Assembly (NCBI GenBank): GCA_964527565.1
Contig: CAZGOY010000037.1
Span: forward strand, 1 to 33,375
DNA from: JAGXQV01 sp964527565
GTDB taxonomy: Bacteria; Pseudomonadota; Gammaproteobacteria; Burkholderiales; Sulfuricellaceae
DNA length: 33,375 bases
Reading direction: 5' to 3'
In this document: positions 6,229 to 12,940 of the stretch, piece by piece
How the letters are laid out: each line of letters begins with the position of its first letter
Position numbering within the stretch: position 1 is the first letter of the stretch
Made by a program: the position numbers and the translations under genes
The notes under the pieces: generated by a model
Seen by the model: only the letters and a program-made list of their open reading frames with translations
What the model was told of the DNA's origin: nothing
Databases searched by the model: none

Positions 6229-6517
6229 GGTTTCGTCCCTTCCTTTCGTCCTGTTGTGTTTGCTCTTCGGAGCCGCCTCACAAAAGAGCGGCAAGCACCG
6301 GGCGTTTAGGCGGTGAGCAAGGGGGCATGACAGGCGGGGTTTCGGGGACGTGGAATACCGCAGGGAGCACAGCGACTGAGGATATGCCGCGAAAGCCCCG
6401 CCGCCTGGCGTGACGCCTTGCGCCTTTCACCGCCTGCCCGGTGCTTGACGCACTTGGCGGCTCCGAAGAGCAAACACAACGCGCCCAGGACGAAAGGAAG
6501 GGATGGAGCACAACAAC
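6214..6517. repeat. Large imperfect inverted repeat (about 130-nt arms)
   Basis: The left arm 6214-6344 and right arm 6390-6517 are inverted copies around a 45-nt spacer. A 24-bp stretch is perfectly matched (6254-6277 with 6456-6479). Other blocks match with small indels: the CAAGCACCGGGC block, the AGGCGGTGA block, the GGCGGGG-TTTCG end, and TCCCTTCCTTTCGTCC. The left arm spans the ribosome site and start of the 29-aa gene. As a single strand this would fold into a long hairpin. Confidence 0.9.
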
Positions 6518-6579
6518 GCGTTTCCCCCAACACCGCGCGCTTGCGCGCGCTGTCGCGCAGCGACATGGAGCACGCAGTG

Positions 6580-6773
6580 CTCTCCAGATGGCAGTCAATC
6601 GCTGGTCGCGAAGCGTCCGGCGCTCTCTGCTGTTGTTGACTGGTGGTGCTCGTCCGGCACGGTCGGGCACCATGATCTTCCAAAATGGTAGTCAATCGCT
6701 GGTCGCGAAGCGTCCGGCGCTCCTGCTGTTATTGGCTGGTGGTGGCCGTCCGGCACGGTCGGCCGCCATGCCG
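6580..6773. repeat. 97-bp direct tandem repeat, two copies
   Basis: Copies run about 6580-6676 and 6677-6773. They share GTCAATCGCTGGTCGCGAAG (6594 and 6691), GCGTCCGGCGCTC and CGTCCGGCACGGTCGG, with several substitutions and a 2-nt indel. Each copy contains two CGTCCGGC motifs. Frames cross the repeats on both strands, but none has a ribosome site or family resemblance, so I treat this as non-coding repeat DNA beside the candidate origin. Confidence 0.85.
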
Positions 6774-6806
6774 TTGACCTTGCGTGAGTGATTCGGCGGG
6801 CTTTAG

Positions 6807-6822
6807 TCCCGGCTTGCCGGGA
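6807..6822. other. Perfect hairpin TCCCGGC-TT-GCCGGGA
   Basis: A 7-bp stem with a 2-nt loop and no following T tract, between the tandem repeats and the DnaA-box region. It may be part of the origin or transfer-origin structure. Confidence 0.4.
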
Positions 6823-6893
6823 TGAGCGAACAGCGAACCCAGAGAAGCACGGTGACGCGAAGCGGCGCACGCCATGGACTTATTCAGTAAAAC

Positions 6894-7083
6894 TGTGGAT
6901 AACCAGGGTATTGACTTTCACCTCTTGCCGGCCAGCAATGCCAGTCACTGGCCTGCTCAAAAAGGAGGCAAACATATCCACGCCCCTTGCCATCGCCGCG
7001 GCCAACCAGCACGCAAGAGCGATGGGGAAGTTATCCATGCCTGCGGCAGCAGGGGTGGATAACTTCCGGGGGTGGATATGTTT
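6894..7083. other. Candidate replication origin: nested palindromes with DnaA-box-like sites
   Basis: TGTGGATAA at 6894-6902 is a perfect complement of the DnaA box TTATCCACA. Four more near matches follow. AAACATATCCAC (6970-6981) pairs with GTGGATATGTTT (7072-7083), giving 12-bp perfect arms. Nested inside, GGAAGTTATCCA (7026-7037) pairs with TGGATAACTTCC (7056-7067), also 12 bp, enclosing a third small stem CCTGC-GGCA-GCAGG. Clustered DnaA boxes in a symmetric array on an element that also carries parA and a replisome-organizer-like gene suggest an oriV. An oriT is the main alternative. Confidence 0.6.
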
Positions 7084-7361
7084 CACCCTTTCCCGAGCTT
7101 GCCATCGGCAAGCGTGACAGCAACGGCCATGACATTGGATGCGGAATTGCGCAGGACAGCAGCAACGTCCGGCGGCAACTGAGGAAAGCGCGCCAGGACG
7201 CGGTTGATTGACGAACTGGCGGCAAACAGGGTGGTTGCCGCGGTGGAAGCGGAAATCCTGGACGCATCATGCGGCTGGTCTTCCGCATCATCCAGGCCGC
7301 GACGATTGCTCAAGCGCTGCCGGTGGCGCGGCAGCAGGGGTGGAAGGGAAAAGGTATGCAT
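7083..7361 (-). CDS. Hypothetical 92-aa protein
   Basis: The frame begins MHTFSLPPLLPRHRQRLSNR with a basic first third, then a Ser/Ala-rich helix-forming part (SASTAATTLFAASSSINRVL) and an apolar C-terminus (SASNVMAVAVTLADGKLG). GAGGT lies 6 nt before the ATG, which supports translation. It is the last gene of the exported-protein cluster and its stop abuts the outer arm of the palindromic origin region. No family is recognised and a moderate doubt about coding remains. Confidence 0.6.
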   Translation of the reverse strand: MHTFSLPPLLPRHRQRLSNRRGLDDAEDQPHDASRISASTAATTLFAASSSINRVLARFPQLPPDVAAVLRNSASNVMAVAVTLADGKLGKG

Positions 7362-7368
7362 TTTGACC

Positions 7369-7623
7369 TCACGAAAAAATGAATTTCAACAAAAGGACAA
7401 AGCTGAGCATGCCCGCAAAAATCAGCAGCAAGCCCGCCAGCAGCGCCGCGGGAAAGCTGAGCAGCGCCGCAAGTATCGCCGCCGCTTCCAGAGCTTCGCC
7501 TTCTCGGCCGGCAATGCGGCAGAAATGCCGGTAGTACCAGCGGGCCAGCTGGTCAAACTCGTTCGGCTCTTTGCTCAAAAACTGCCGGACACGCTCCGGC
7601 AGCTTGATTTCAGGAAGTTTCAA
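7369..7623 (-). CDS. Small membrane protein (84 aa, TTG start)
   Basis: An amphipathic, charged N-terminal half (residues 1-45, with WYYRHFCRIAGREGEALEAA) is followed by one long or two short hydrophobic segments to the C-terminus (AAILAALLSFPAALLAGLLL, then IFAGMLSFVLLLKFIF). The start is TTG, supported by GGAGG 6 nt upstream. The TTG overlaps the TGA of the preceding gene, so translation is coupled. Function is unknown. Such a helix-plus-hairpin protein could be a membrane anchor or holin-like peptide. Confidence 0.75.
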   Translation of the reverse strand: MKLPEIKLPERVRQFLSKEPNEFDQLARWYYRHFCRIAGREGEALEAAAILAALLSFPAALLAGLLLIFAGMLSFVLLLKFIFS

Positions 7624-7835
7624 TTTAGTCCTCCGCTGTTGATGTCTTTGATTGTGCGGCGCACCAGCTCGGCGATGGTGATTCCTTGCGCACGCGCACG
7701 TTCACTCAGAAGTGGAAAGTTGTTTTCCAGGTGGCGCTCCAGGCCTGCCTCGGTCAGCTGCGGAGGCTCGCCCGCCGGCAGCGACGACAAGAAGGCCTCC
7801 GCCCAGGCCTCGGGATTATTCCTTTGCGATGACAT
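7620..7835 (-). CDS. Hypothetical 71-aa soluble protein
   Basis: A helical protein with a C-terminal part (TEAGLERHLENNFPLLSERA followed by RAQGITIAELVRRTIKDINS) that reads like a small RHH/CopG-type or coiled helical domain: a short strand, ITIAELV, follows helices. It overlaps the end of the exported-protein gene upstream by 20 bp and the start of the membrane-protein gene by 4 bp. The ribosome site is weak (GGGG), as expected for coupled translation. A regulator or an antitoxin-like partner of the 84-aa membrane protein is possible but unproven. Confidence 0.7.
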   Translation of the reverse strand: MSSQRNNPEAWAEAFLSSLPAGEPPQLTEAGLERHLENNFPLLSERARAQGITIAELVRRTIKDINSGGLN

Positions 7836-8364
7836 GGAAAACCCCGCCAGAAAAACTGGAATAAACCAGCGCAGCCGGTTTGCCGGCTTTCATGCAGATG
7901 CGGATCGACTCGTCGCCCGATTCCTTCACAAAAACGCTTTCCATGCCGCCGTGCTCGCAAATGGCGGGGGCGGCGGAGACAGGCTGAATGGTCGCGGCAA
8001 AAAAACCGCCGGACTGGCTCGCCTGGACGACAACAGGCGGCTTGCCTTTGACTGAGCAAGTCATGTCGTAGCGCTGAAAGCCGCCCTCCGGCGGAAGATG
8101 GGTCGTTGTTGTCTCGCCGCCGGCAAGGGTGCAGTAGTTGCTGATTTCACGGATGGTGATGTTTATGCCCGTCTCACCAGCTGCGGCAGCATGGCCAGCG
8201 CCATCAAGCGGCTCGTGCGTCATGCGCACCATTTCCTGCGAGCTGTTCCAGCCGACTGCTTTGCTTACCGTGTCGACCAGGTCGGAAAATGCGCCAGCAT
8301 GTGCCGCGGGCGTGGACGCTGCCGCCACCAAGGCGACAGCGAGGGCAAGTTTGATTTTTTTCAT
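7816..8364 (-). CDS. Exported 182-aa protein, unknown function
   Basis: It has a classic Sec signal peptide (MKKIKLALAVALVAAASTPA, then AHA, cleavage near residue 23), followed by a soluble domain with four cysteines (in NYCTLAGG, DMTCSVKG, AICEHGG and IRICMKAG) that could form two disulfides. The C-terminus, LVYSSFSGGVFHVIAKE, looks like beta strands. I chose the ATG at 8364 because AGGAG lies 6-7 nt upstream; an upstream in-frame start has no such site. No family is recognised. It belongs to a minus-strand series of exported proteins. Confidence 0.82.
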   Translation of the reverse strand: MKKIKLALAVALVAAASTPAAHAGAFSDLVDTVSKAVGWNSSQEMVRMTHEPLDGAGHAAAAGETGINITIREISNYCTLAGGETTTTHLPPEGGFQRYDMTCSVKGKPPVVVQASQSGGFFAATIQPVSAAPAICEHGGMESVFVKESGDESIRICMKAGKPAALVYSSFSGGVFHVIAKE

Positions 8365-8419
8365 GTGCTTTCTCCTGTGGTTATGTGCGTGATTTCGCAC
8401 AATCATTTATCCACCGGGC

Positions 8420-8459
8420 GCGAAACGCTGGCCGAAAAAAAACCCGCCGGAGCGGGTTC
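8420..8459. repeat. Duplicated terminator module, copy 1
   Basis: GCGAAACGCTGGCCG followed by an A tract and an AACCCGC/GCGGGTT hairpin. The same module recurs at 9177-9215 with a one-base loop change and one A fewer. The copied 5' part (GCGAAACGCTGGCC) is not needed for termination, so this is a true segmental duplication. Confidence 0.85.
8435..8458 (-). terminator. Rho-independent terminator after the 179-aa exported protein
   Basis: AACCCGC-CGGA-GCGGGTT stem of 7 bp, followed on the minus strand by eight T residues. It lies 20 bp after the stop of the gene at 8478-9017. Confidence 0.88.
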
Positions 8460-8477
8460 AGTGGGCTGGCTGCAGGG

Positions 8478-9017
8478 TTATTTTTTTCCTCGGTTAATCA
8501 GTTTTTCATGTCCAGCAATAATGATGAACATTTTCTTTTCCAGCCCAAGGAAATGGTAGTCATAACCGCCAAACGAAAACATGTCTGGATTTGCAGACGA
8601 TACAGTCATGTACTCCGCCGACTCGGGCCCGCCAGAATAATAATCCAAGGGCAGATTCTTGAGAGGCAAATCACGTTTCGCGAAGCAGACCATGAACATA
8701 TCTCGCAACACGGCACGGTTCTGCTTGATCGCATCACGCACAAACTTCACGCCAGGGTCGTTTTCACCTTTGCTCTTCGCCAATTTCTCAGCGTCAAAAT
8801 TTTTACATTCCGTCGGCACGATATCCAGCAGCCGCCCGTCCTCTCTGCGCATGATGATGTTGCGGACAGGCGAATCAGGAATGTTTGTGACCTTTCCATC
8901 AACGAACAGGGTGATGGATCCATACGACGCAGCTGCGGCATCACTTTCATCCACGGCGACTGCCGCCGTGGTAGCGGCTGCAAGAATGGCGCCGCAGATA
9001 ATTTTTGAAAACAACAT
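8478..9017 (-). CDS. Exported 179-aa protein, unknown function
   Basis: The signal peptide (MLFSKIICGAILAAATTAAV, then AVDES) is followed by a soluble domain starting SYGSITLFVDGKVTNI. Two cysteines (TECKNF and MVCFAKRD) may be disulfide-bonded. The C-terminus is basic. I chose the ATG at 9017 because AGGAG lies 7 nt upstream; the ATG two codons earlier is too close to it. The 28-aa hydrophobic ORF ends 13 bp upstream. No family is recognised. It probably forms an exported set with the 394-aa and 182-aa proteins. Confidence 0.8.
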   Translation of the reverse strand: MLFSKIICGAILAAATTAAVAVDESDAAAASYGSITLFVDGKVTNIPDSPVRNIIMRREDGRLLDIVPTECKNFDAEKLAKSKGENDPGVKFVRDAIKQNRAVLRDMFMVCFAKRDLPLKNLPLDYYSGGPESAEYMTVSSANPDMFSFGGYDYHFLGLEKKMFIIIAGHEKLINRGKK

Positions 9018-9029
9018 GGGCATATCTCC

Positions 9030-9116
9030 TTACAAAATGAGCAAAAGCGGGGCAAGCGGCAGCACCGCCGGAATTATTGCAAGCAAAGCGGGTGCAACGA
9101 GTAAAGCCATCAACAT
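9030..9116 (-). CDS. 28-aa hydrophobic micro-protein
   Basis: The frame reads MLMALLVAPALLAIIPAVL followed by PLAPLLLIL: almost wholly Leu/Ala/Ile/Pro/Val, a single membrane-spanning peptide with no charged residue. A perfect AAGGAGG lies 4 nt before the first ATG and 10 nt before the second (Met-3, 9110). Its stop is 13 bp before the next gene's start. The size, hydrophobicity and strong SD suggest a real membrane micro-protein, such as a small type I toxin-like or accessory peptide. Confidence 0.6.
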   Translation of the reverse strand: MLMALLVAPALLAIIPAVLPLAPLLLIL

Positions 9117-9176
9117 ACAACCTCCTTGGAGTAAACGGGGCGGCGAATGCTGTCCCTGCAAATATATTCCAACCAG

Positions 9177-9215
9177 GCGAAACGCTGGCCGAAAAAAACC
9201 CGCCGAAGCGGGTTC
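9177..9215. repeat. Duplicated terminator module, copy 2
   Basis: Second copy of the 8420-8459 module (GCGAAACGCTGGCCG, A tract, AACCCGC-CGAA-GCGGGTT). It sits after the 394-aa gene. Confidence 0.85.
9192..9214 (-). terminator. Rho-independent terminator after the 394-aa exported protein
   Basis: AACCCGC-CGAA-GCGGGTT stem (7 bp, tetraloop) followed on the minus strand by seven T residues, 20 bp after the stop of the gene at 9235-10419. The 28-aa ORF and the next gene therefore probably need their own promoter. Confidence 0.88.
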
Positions 9216-9234
9216 TTCTTCCTGTTGGTGATTG

Positions 9235-10419
9235 TTACTGTTGCGGCGATGCCTGCACGTCCGCCTTACTGTCGCGGCTTGTCTTGCTGCTCTGACTGGT
9301 ATCGCTGGACTTGCTGGCCTTCATGTTGGCAGATTTCTTGTTGTCGGAATAGCTCTCGCGGCTGGCGCTGGTCTTCCTGGATGTGCTGGCCTTGCTGCTC
9401 TCGCTCTCATCCACCGATGCCGTCTGTGTGTCGCCATCTGAAATGCTCAGCGCAATCTCGAATTTTCGACCGTTGATTGCTTCAACGCTCAGCGTGGGGA
9501 TGCCGTTAATGTAAACGGTATCGCCTTGCACCCGAAAATTCCCGCAATCCATGTCATGACCTTTCACATCCCAGTAATAGCCGAGGAATGGCGCGCACCG
9601 CCGCACCCTGTTTTCCGGGGTTGAGAAAGAAAAAGCCATCGCCATGTTCCACAAATCACGATTGTCAGCAACAGTCTCGTATGCTTTCCTGATCAGGCGG
9701 CGCAATTCGTCTTCCGATGTTACTTTGACACGCCCATCCTGAATGACCATTTCAACTGCCTCCGCCGCCTTGCTCATCACGACATGCGCCATCTGCCGAC
9801 ATATAATGTATGAGACTAAATTACCGCGCTCCAAACCTTCATCAGTCGGCGGATGTAGCGCCCCTTCGAGAGCGGAGGCCCGCCACCCCCTCCTACCCAT
9901 AATATCCGCCACCCGCGCCTTCTCACCAAGCAAATGTTTTCCAACTGTGCTTCCGTTAGCCTGCAAAACAGGGAAAGTGGAATCGATCCCCGTCAGCGGC
10001 AAACACACCGAAAAAAAAGTTCGCGCCGATGCAAGTTGTTCTTTCATATCCAGGTCCAGCTTCCGCTCCCCCCCCTCAAAAAAAGCAATCCATTCCGATA
10101 TGAAAATATTGTTGGCCGGAATTTTCACGCTCAAATCCTGCTTCTGAGCCTGTTCCTGCTTTTTGCTCTTGCTGGCCTTGCTTTCCTTGCTCTTCTCCTG
10201 CGCGGACTCGCGGCTGCTTGAGCTCGTGGCCTTGCTGCCGCTGCTCTTGTCCTGGCTAATGCTCTTCTCGCGGTTGATCTTGTCGCTGGCTCCTGATTCG
10301 ACGGTACGGCCTGCGCCGGCCGAGTTGCCGGGGTTGGCACGCGAGTCCACCGAGTAGATGACCAGCAGCGTTGCGGCGATTGCCAGAATGGAATGGATGA
10401 GTTTTTCTGAGGTTTTCAT
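9235..10419 (-). CDS. Exported 394-aa protein with Ser/Lys-rich arms
   Basis: A signal peptide or signal anchor (about residues 1-28, IHSILAIAATLLVIYSVDSR) is followed by a Ser/Lys/Glu-rich low-complexity arm (about 30-95; SRESAQEKSKESKASKSKK). A compact central domain (about 98-300) contains Cys residues in SVCLPL, IICRQM, RRCAPF and DMDCGNF. A second Ser/Lys/Asp-rich arm follows to the C-terminus. I recognise no family. Flexible charged arms around a disulfide-containing core suggest an extracellular or periplasmic binding protein. There is no clear ribosome site, and its ATG directly abuts the autotransporter frame on the other strand, so the upstream region may have been replaced by rearrangement. 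Confidence 0.8.
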   Translation of the reverse strand: MKTSEKLIHSILAIAATLLVIYSVDSRANPGNSAGAGRTVESGASDKINREKSISQDKSSGSKATSSSSRESAQEKSKESKASKSKKQEQAQKQDLSVKIPANNIFISEWIAFFEGGERKLDLDMKEQLASARTFFSVCLPLTGIDSTFPVLQANGSTVGKHLLGEKARVADIMGRRGWRASALEGALHPPTDEGLERGNLVSYIICRQMAHVVMSKAAEAVEMVIQDGRVKVTSEDELRRLIRKAYETVADNRDLWNMAMAFSFSTPENRVRRCAPFLGYYWDVKGHDMDCGNFRVQGDTVYINGIPTLSVEAINGRKFEIALSISDGDTQTASVDESESSKASTSRKTSASRESYSDNKKSANMKASKSSDTSQSSKTSRDSKADVQASPQQ

Positions 10420-11781
10420 TTGTGTGCTGTTGGCTACGCTGGTGGTGAACGCACCATCAGCAATGTGGCTGCCGGCACTGCCGGCACAGACGCTGTTACC
10501 CTGAACCAGCTGAATGCCGCCATCGCCGGGGCCAGTGGAGCCGATGCAACGGCACGCGCAGCGGCTGCCAGCGCGCAGGGAACCGCGGATGCAGCCAGCG
10601 CAGCGGCCTCTGGAGCTCAGGCTGCTGCAACCTCAGCTCAAAGCACGGCTGACCAGGCGCACTCCTCCGCATCGAGCGCGGCTGCTGCCGCTGGGAATGC
10701 CCAGGCTTTGGCTGATGCTGCCGTGGCTGCGGCATCGGGGGCTCAGACAGTTGCAACCCGTGCAGAAGGAAAAGCAGATAATGCGGCCAGTGCTGCAAGC
10801 GCCGCCCAGACTCGCGCCGACCAGGCGCATGCCACGGCATCGAGCGCCTCGACTGCGGCGAGCAACGCGCAGTCAACTGCGGATGCTGCCAGGACAGCTG
10901 CATCTGTTGCTGATGCAAAAGCAGTTGAGGTGGGATCCATTGCAAGCACTGCCATATCTGCGGCCGCTGTGGCGGACGGCAAGGCTGAGGCAGCCCAGAT
11001 AACTGCGGCAAGGGGTGAAAGCAAGGCTGAGGTCGCCCAAGCCACGGCAACATCTGCTAACACCATCGCCTTGCGCCTTGACACATCGCTGTCTTCAAGC
11101 AGTATCGCCCTCGCTGCTGGATCCGTTGCAGCTGTACCTGGTGCGGTTGCTCTGGGGCGAAACGCCCGCGCCGACTCTGGAATCAGCGTTGCTATCGGTG
11201 ATGGCGCTCGCGCTGTCTCCAGTGTTGCCATCGGAGCGCAGGCGCAGGCTGTGGGACTCAACACCACGGCAATCGGGGATTATGCAAAGTCCACTGGAGA
11301 AAAAGGGGTTGCCCTGGGCGCTCGTGCTGAGGCGCGTGGTGCAAACAGCGTTGCTCTGGGTGCTGACACTGTCGCCACCAGGGACAACAGCGTCTCTATT
11401 GGCGGTCGCCAGCTGGTTGATGTGGCTTCGCCGGTTTTTTCAAATGATGCAGCCACAAAAGCCTATGTGGACTTGACCGCTGATCGCGCCAAGGCGGAAA
11501 TGCGCGCCTTTGAAAACAGCATTTCTGGCAGGATTGGCGGGCTGGAGGAAGAGTATCGTTCTGGCATTGCTGCCGGCATTGCTGGAAGCCACGCCGTGGC
11601 CTCTGCAATCAAATCCGGCGGGAATGCCCTTGGTGTTGGCTTTGGAACGTTTGCAGGACGTTCTGCTGTTTCTGTGGTGCTTGCAGCCCAGGTTGGTAGT
11701 GTGGTTGTTACTGGTAACGTGCAAACAAGCGGGAACGATTTCGGTGCTGGTGTTGGTGTGGCACTGCCGCTGAGGTTTTAG
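10411..11781 (+). pseudogene. 5'-truncated YadA-type trimeric autotransporter adhesin
   Basis: The open frame (453 aa from the TTG at 10420) starts in a neck motif (GYAGGERTISNVAAGTAG) and runs through an Ala-rich coiled-coil stalk (about 40-220). A YadA/Hia head follows with SVAIG, NTTAIG, GVALG and NSVALG repeats (about 230-320), then a second neck (NDAATKAYVD). The last 85 residues look like the YadA membrane anchor, ending in phenylalanine. The stop at 10408 precludes a signal peptide in this frame, and there is no ATG or ribosome site. The C-terminal half looks intact, so truncation probably happened when the cluster on the other strand was joined here. A remote promoter or start cannot be excluded. 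Confidence 0.8.
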
Positions 11782-11787
11782 CCTTCA

Positions 11788-11805
11788 GGGGCGGCATGCC
11801 GCCCC
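11788..11805. terminator. GC palindrome between convergent genes
   Basis: GGGGCGGCATGCCGCCCC is an 18-bp perfect palindrome 7 bp after the autotransporter stop and 9 bp before the stop of the gene at 11814. It sits where a bidirectional terminator is expected, but there is no T tract on either side. The core GGCATGCC recurs in CCCGGCATGCCGGG at 13149-13162. Confidence 0.45.
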
Positions 11806-11813
11806 CGAGGACA

Positions 11814-12623
11814 TCATGCCGCATCCCGCTTTTGCCGAGCGCGTGCCACCACCTCGGCGCCCGCCGCAAAGGCGGCTTCGTCGCAGGGCAAGGGCTTGGC
11901 CCGCGCCGCCTCGATCCGCTCTTCGGCCTCTTTGCTTGCCTTGCGCGCGGTCAAAAGTTGCCGGCCTTGTTCAAGCGGCGAGAAATCGCCCGCGGCCGCC
12001 TTTGACCTTGCCCATTTTTCCCAGCCCGACTTTTGTTTTACCGGATCCGCGGTTTTTGACCTCGCTTCGATCGTCGCTTCAAGAAGCTCGTCAACCCCCC
12101 ACCCCCGCCCATCACCCCCCACCCCCGCCGGTGGGGTTGGGGTTGGGGTTGGAATTGGAATTGGGGTTGGGTTTGAGGGGAGGGCGTCGGGAGCCCCTCC
12201 CGAGGGGCTTCGAAGCCCCTCGAGAGCCCCGTCTTCGTCATTATCTGAAAGCCATTGCCAAACATTTTCTTTCAATGAATCAGGCACTTGCGAGATTTCT
12301 TTAATGGCGTTCTTTTTTAGATTGCCGGTGAACGCACCGCGCAGTGAGTTGTGCCGCCACCAGCACAAAATCCACAGCCACCCAGATTTTTCGTCAAAGA
12401 CAACCTCTTGTTTTTTATCAAGGTTTGCGATTGCCGCAACCATCTGTTCTTGCGTCCAGCCGAGCCCCGCGCCCAATACGCGCCAGACAACTCGATACAA
12501 ACCTGTCGTTGAAGTCTTTGAATTTGTTAGCAAAAAAGCTAGAGTGAATTTTTCTTCAGTGGTGAGGCTGGCGTGGGCCGGATCTTCCCAGAAGTTGTCT
12601 GAAATCGAGCGGAAGCGGCTCAT
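11814..12623 (-). CDS. Replisome-organizer-like replication protein
   Basis: The 269-aa protein has an N-terminal winged-helix-type domain (about 1-115) with the pattern FRSISDNFWEDP, LTTEEKFTLAFLLTNSKTST, GLYRVVW and CWWRHNSLRGAF, resembling phage replisome organizers/initiators (protein O or DnaD-type N-domains). A Pro/Thr/Ile linker follows (about 145-170, NPTPIPIPTPTPTPP), then a Lys/Ala-rich C-terminal helix region. Such proteins bind an origin and recruit helicase loaders; the palindromic DnaA-box region at 6894-7083 is a candidate target. GGGAGG precedes the start, which overlaps the upstream gene (ATGA). A general helix-turn-helix DNA-binding protein is the alternative. Confidence 0.72.
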   Translation of the reverse strand: MSRFRSISDNFWEDPAHASLTTEEKFTLAFLLTNSKTSTTGLYRVVWRVLGAGLGWTQEQMVAAIANLDKKQEVVFDEKSGWLWILCWWRHNSLRGAFTGNLKKNAIKEISQVPDSLKENVWQWLSDNDEDGALEGLRSPSGGAPDALPSNPTPIPIPTPTPTPPAGVGGDGRGWGVDELLEATIEARSKTADPVKQKSGWEKWARSKAAAGDFSPLEQGRQLLTARKASKEAEERIEAARAKPLPCDEAAFAAGAEVVARARQKRDAA

Positions 12624-12934
12624 GCTGCACCTCCCGCCGCTCGCGCCAGCTGTTCAGCCTTGGTCGGCCGTCCTCGCCGCAGTGGCTTCTTCTCTTCAGC
12701 CTGTGCCGGCGACACGGTGGCAGGCACCGCCGGCACGGCGATGGCTTCAAGCCACTCAAGCACCCGGCCAGGGTGCCACAGCCAGCGCTGTGCACCGGGG
12801 ATTTTGAAACCCGGCGGCAAACTGGCCGGATTGCGCCGCGAGTCACTGTAAATGCTGCTTTTTGTTCTGCGCAGAAAAGCAGAAAGGTCGTCTACCGTCC
12901 ACAATGCAGGCGGCTGAACAGGATTCAAGTCCAT
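12620..12934 (-). CDS. AlpA/excisionase-like small HTH protein
   Basis: This 104-aa protein has an N-terminal winged HTH (about residues 8-65): ALWTVDDLSAFLRRTKSSIY, then SDSRRNPASLPPGFKIPGAQ, and WHPGRVLEWLEAI. This is the MerR-like HTH_17/AlpA pattern of excisionases and element regulators. The C-terminus is basic with an AT-hook-like RRGRPTKAEQ. I chose the ATG at 12934 because GAGG lies 6 nt upstream. It overlaps the replication gene, so the pair is co-expressed. Lying 450 bp from the right att, it is the best candidate for an excision or copy-control factor. Confidence 0.78.
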   Translation of the reverse strand: MDLNPVQPPALWTVDDLSAFLRRTKSSIYSDSRRNPASLPPGFKIPGAQRWLWHPGRVLEWLEAIAVPAVPATVSPAQAEEKKPLRRGRPTKAEQLARAAGGAA

Positions 12935-12940
12935 GATGAA

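Noticed and set aside
6278..6870. Long minus-strand frames of about 90-130 aa across the repeats
   Set aside because: They run through the inverted and tandem repeats, have no ribosome site, are rich in Arg/Ser/Ala as expected of shadow frames in GC-rich DNA, and show no family pattern.
7204..8055. 283-aa plus-strand frame
   Set aside because: It is antisense to four better-supported minus-strand genes with ribosome sites and a signal peptide.
12100..12190. Repeated GGGGTTGGGGTTGG sequence as a G-quadruplex or telomere-like element
   Set aside because: It is inside the Pro/Thr/Ile-rich linker of the replication protein and is explained by codon repetition; no conserved quadruplex role can be claimed.
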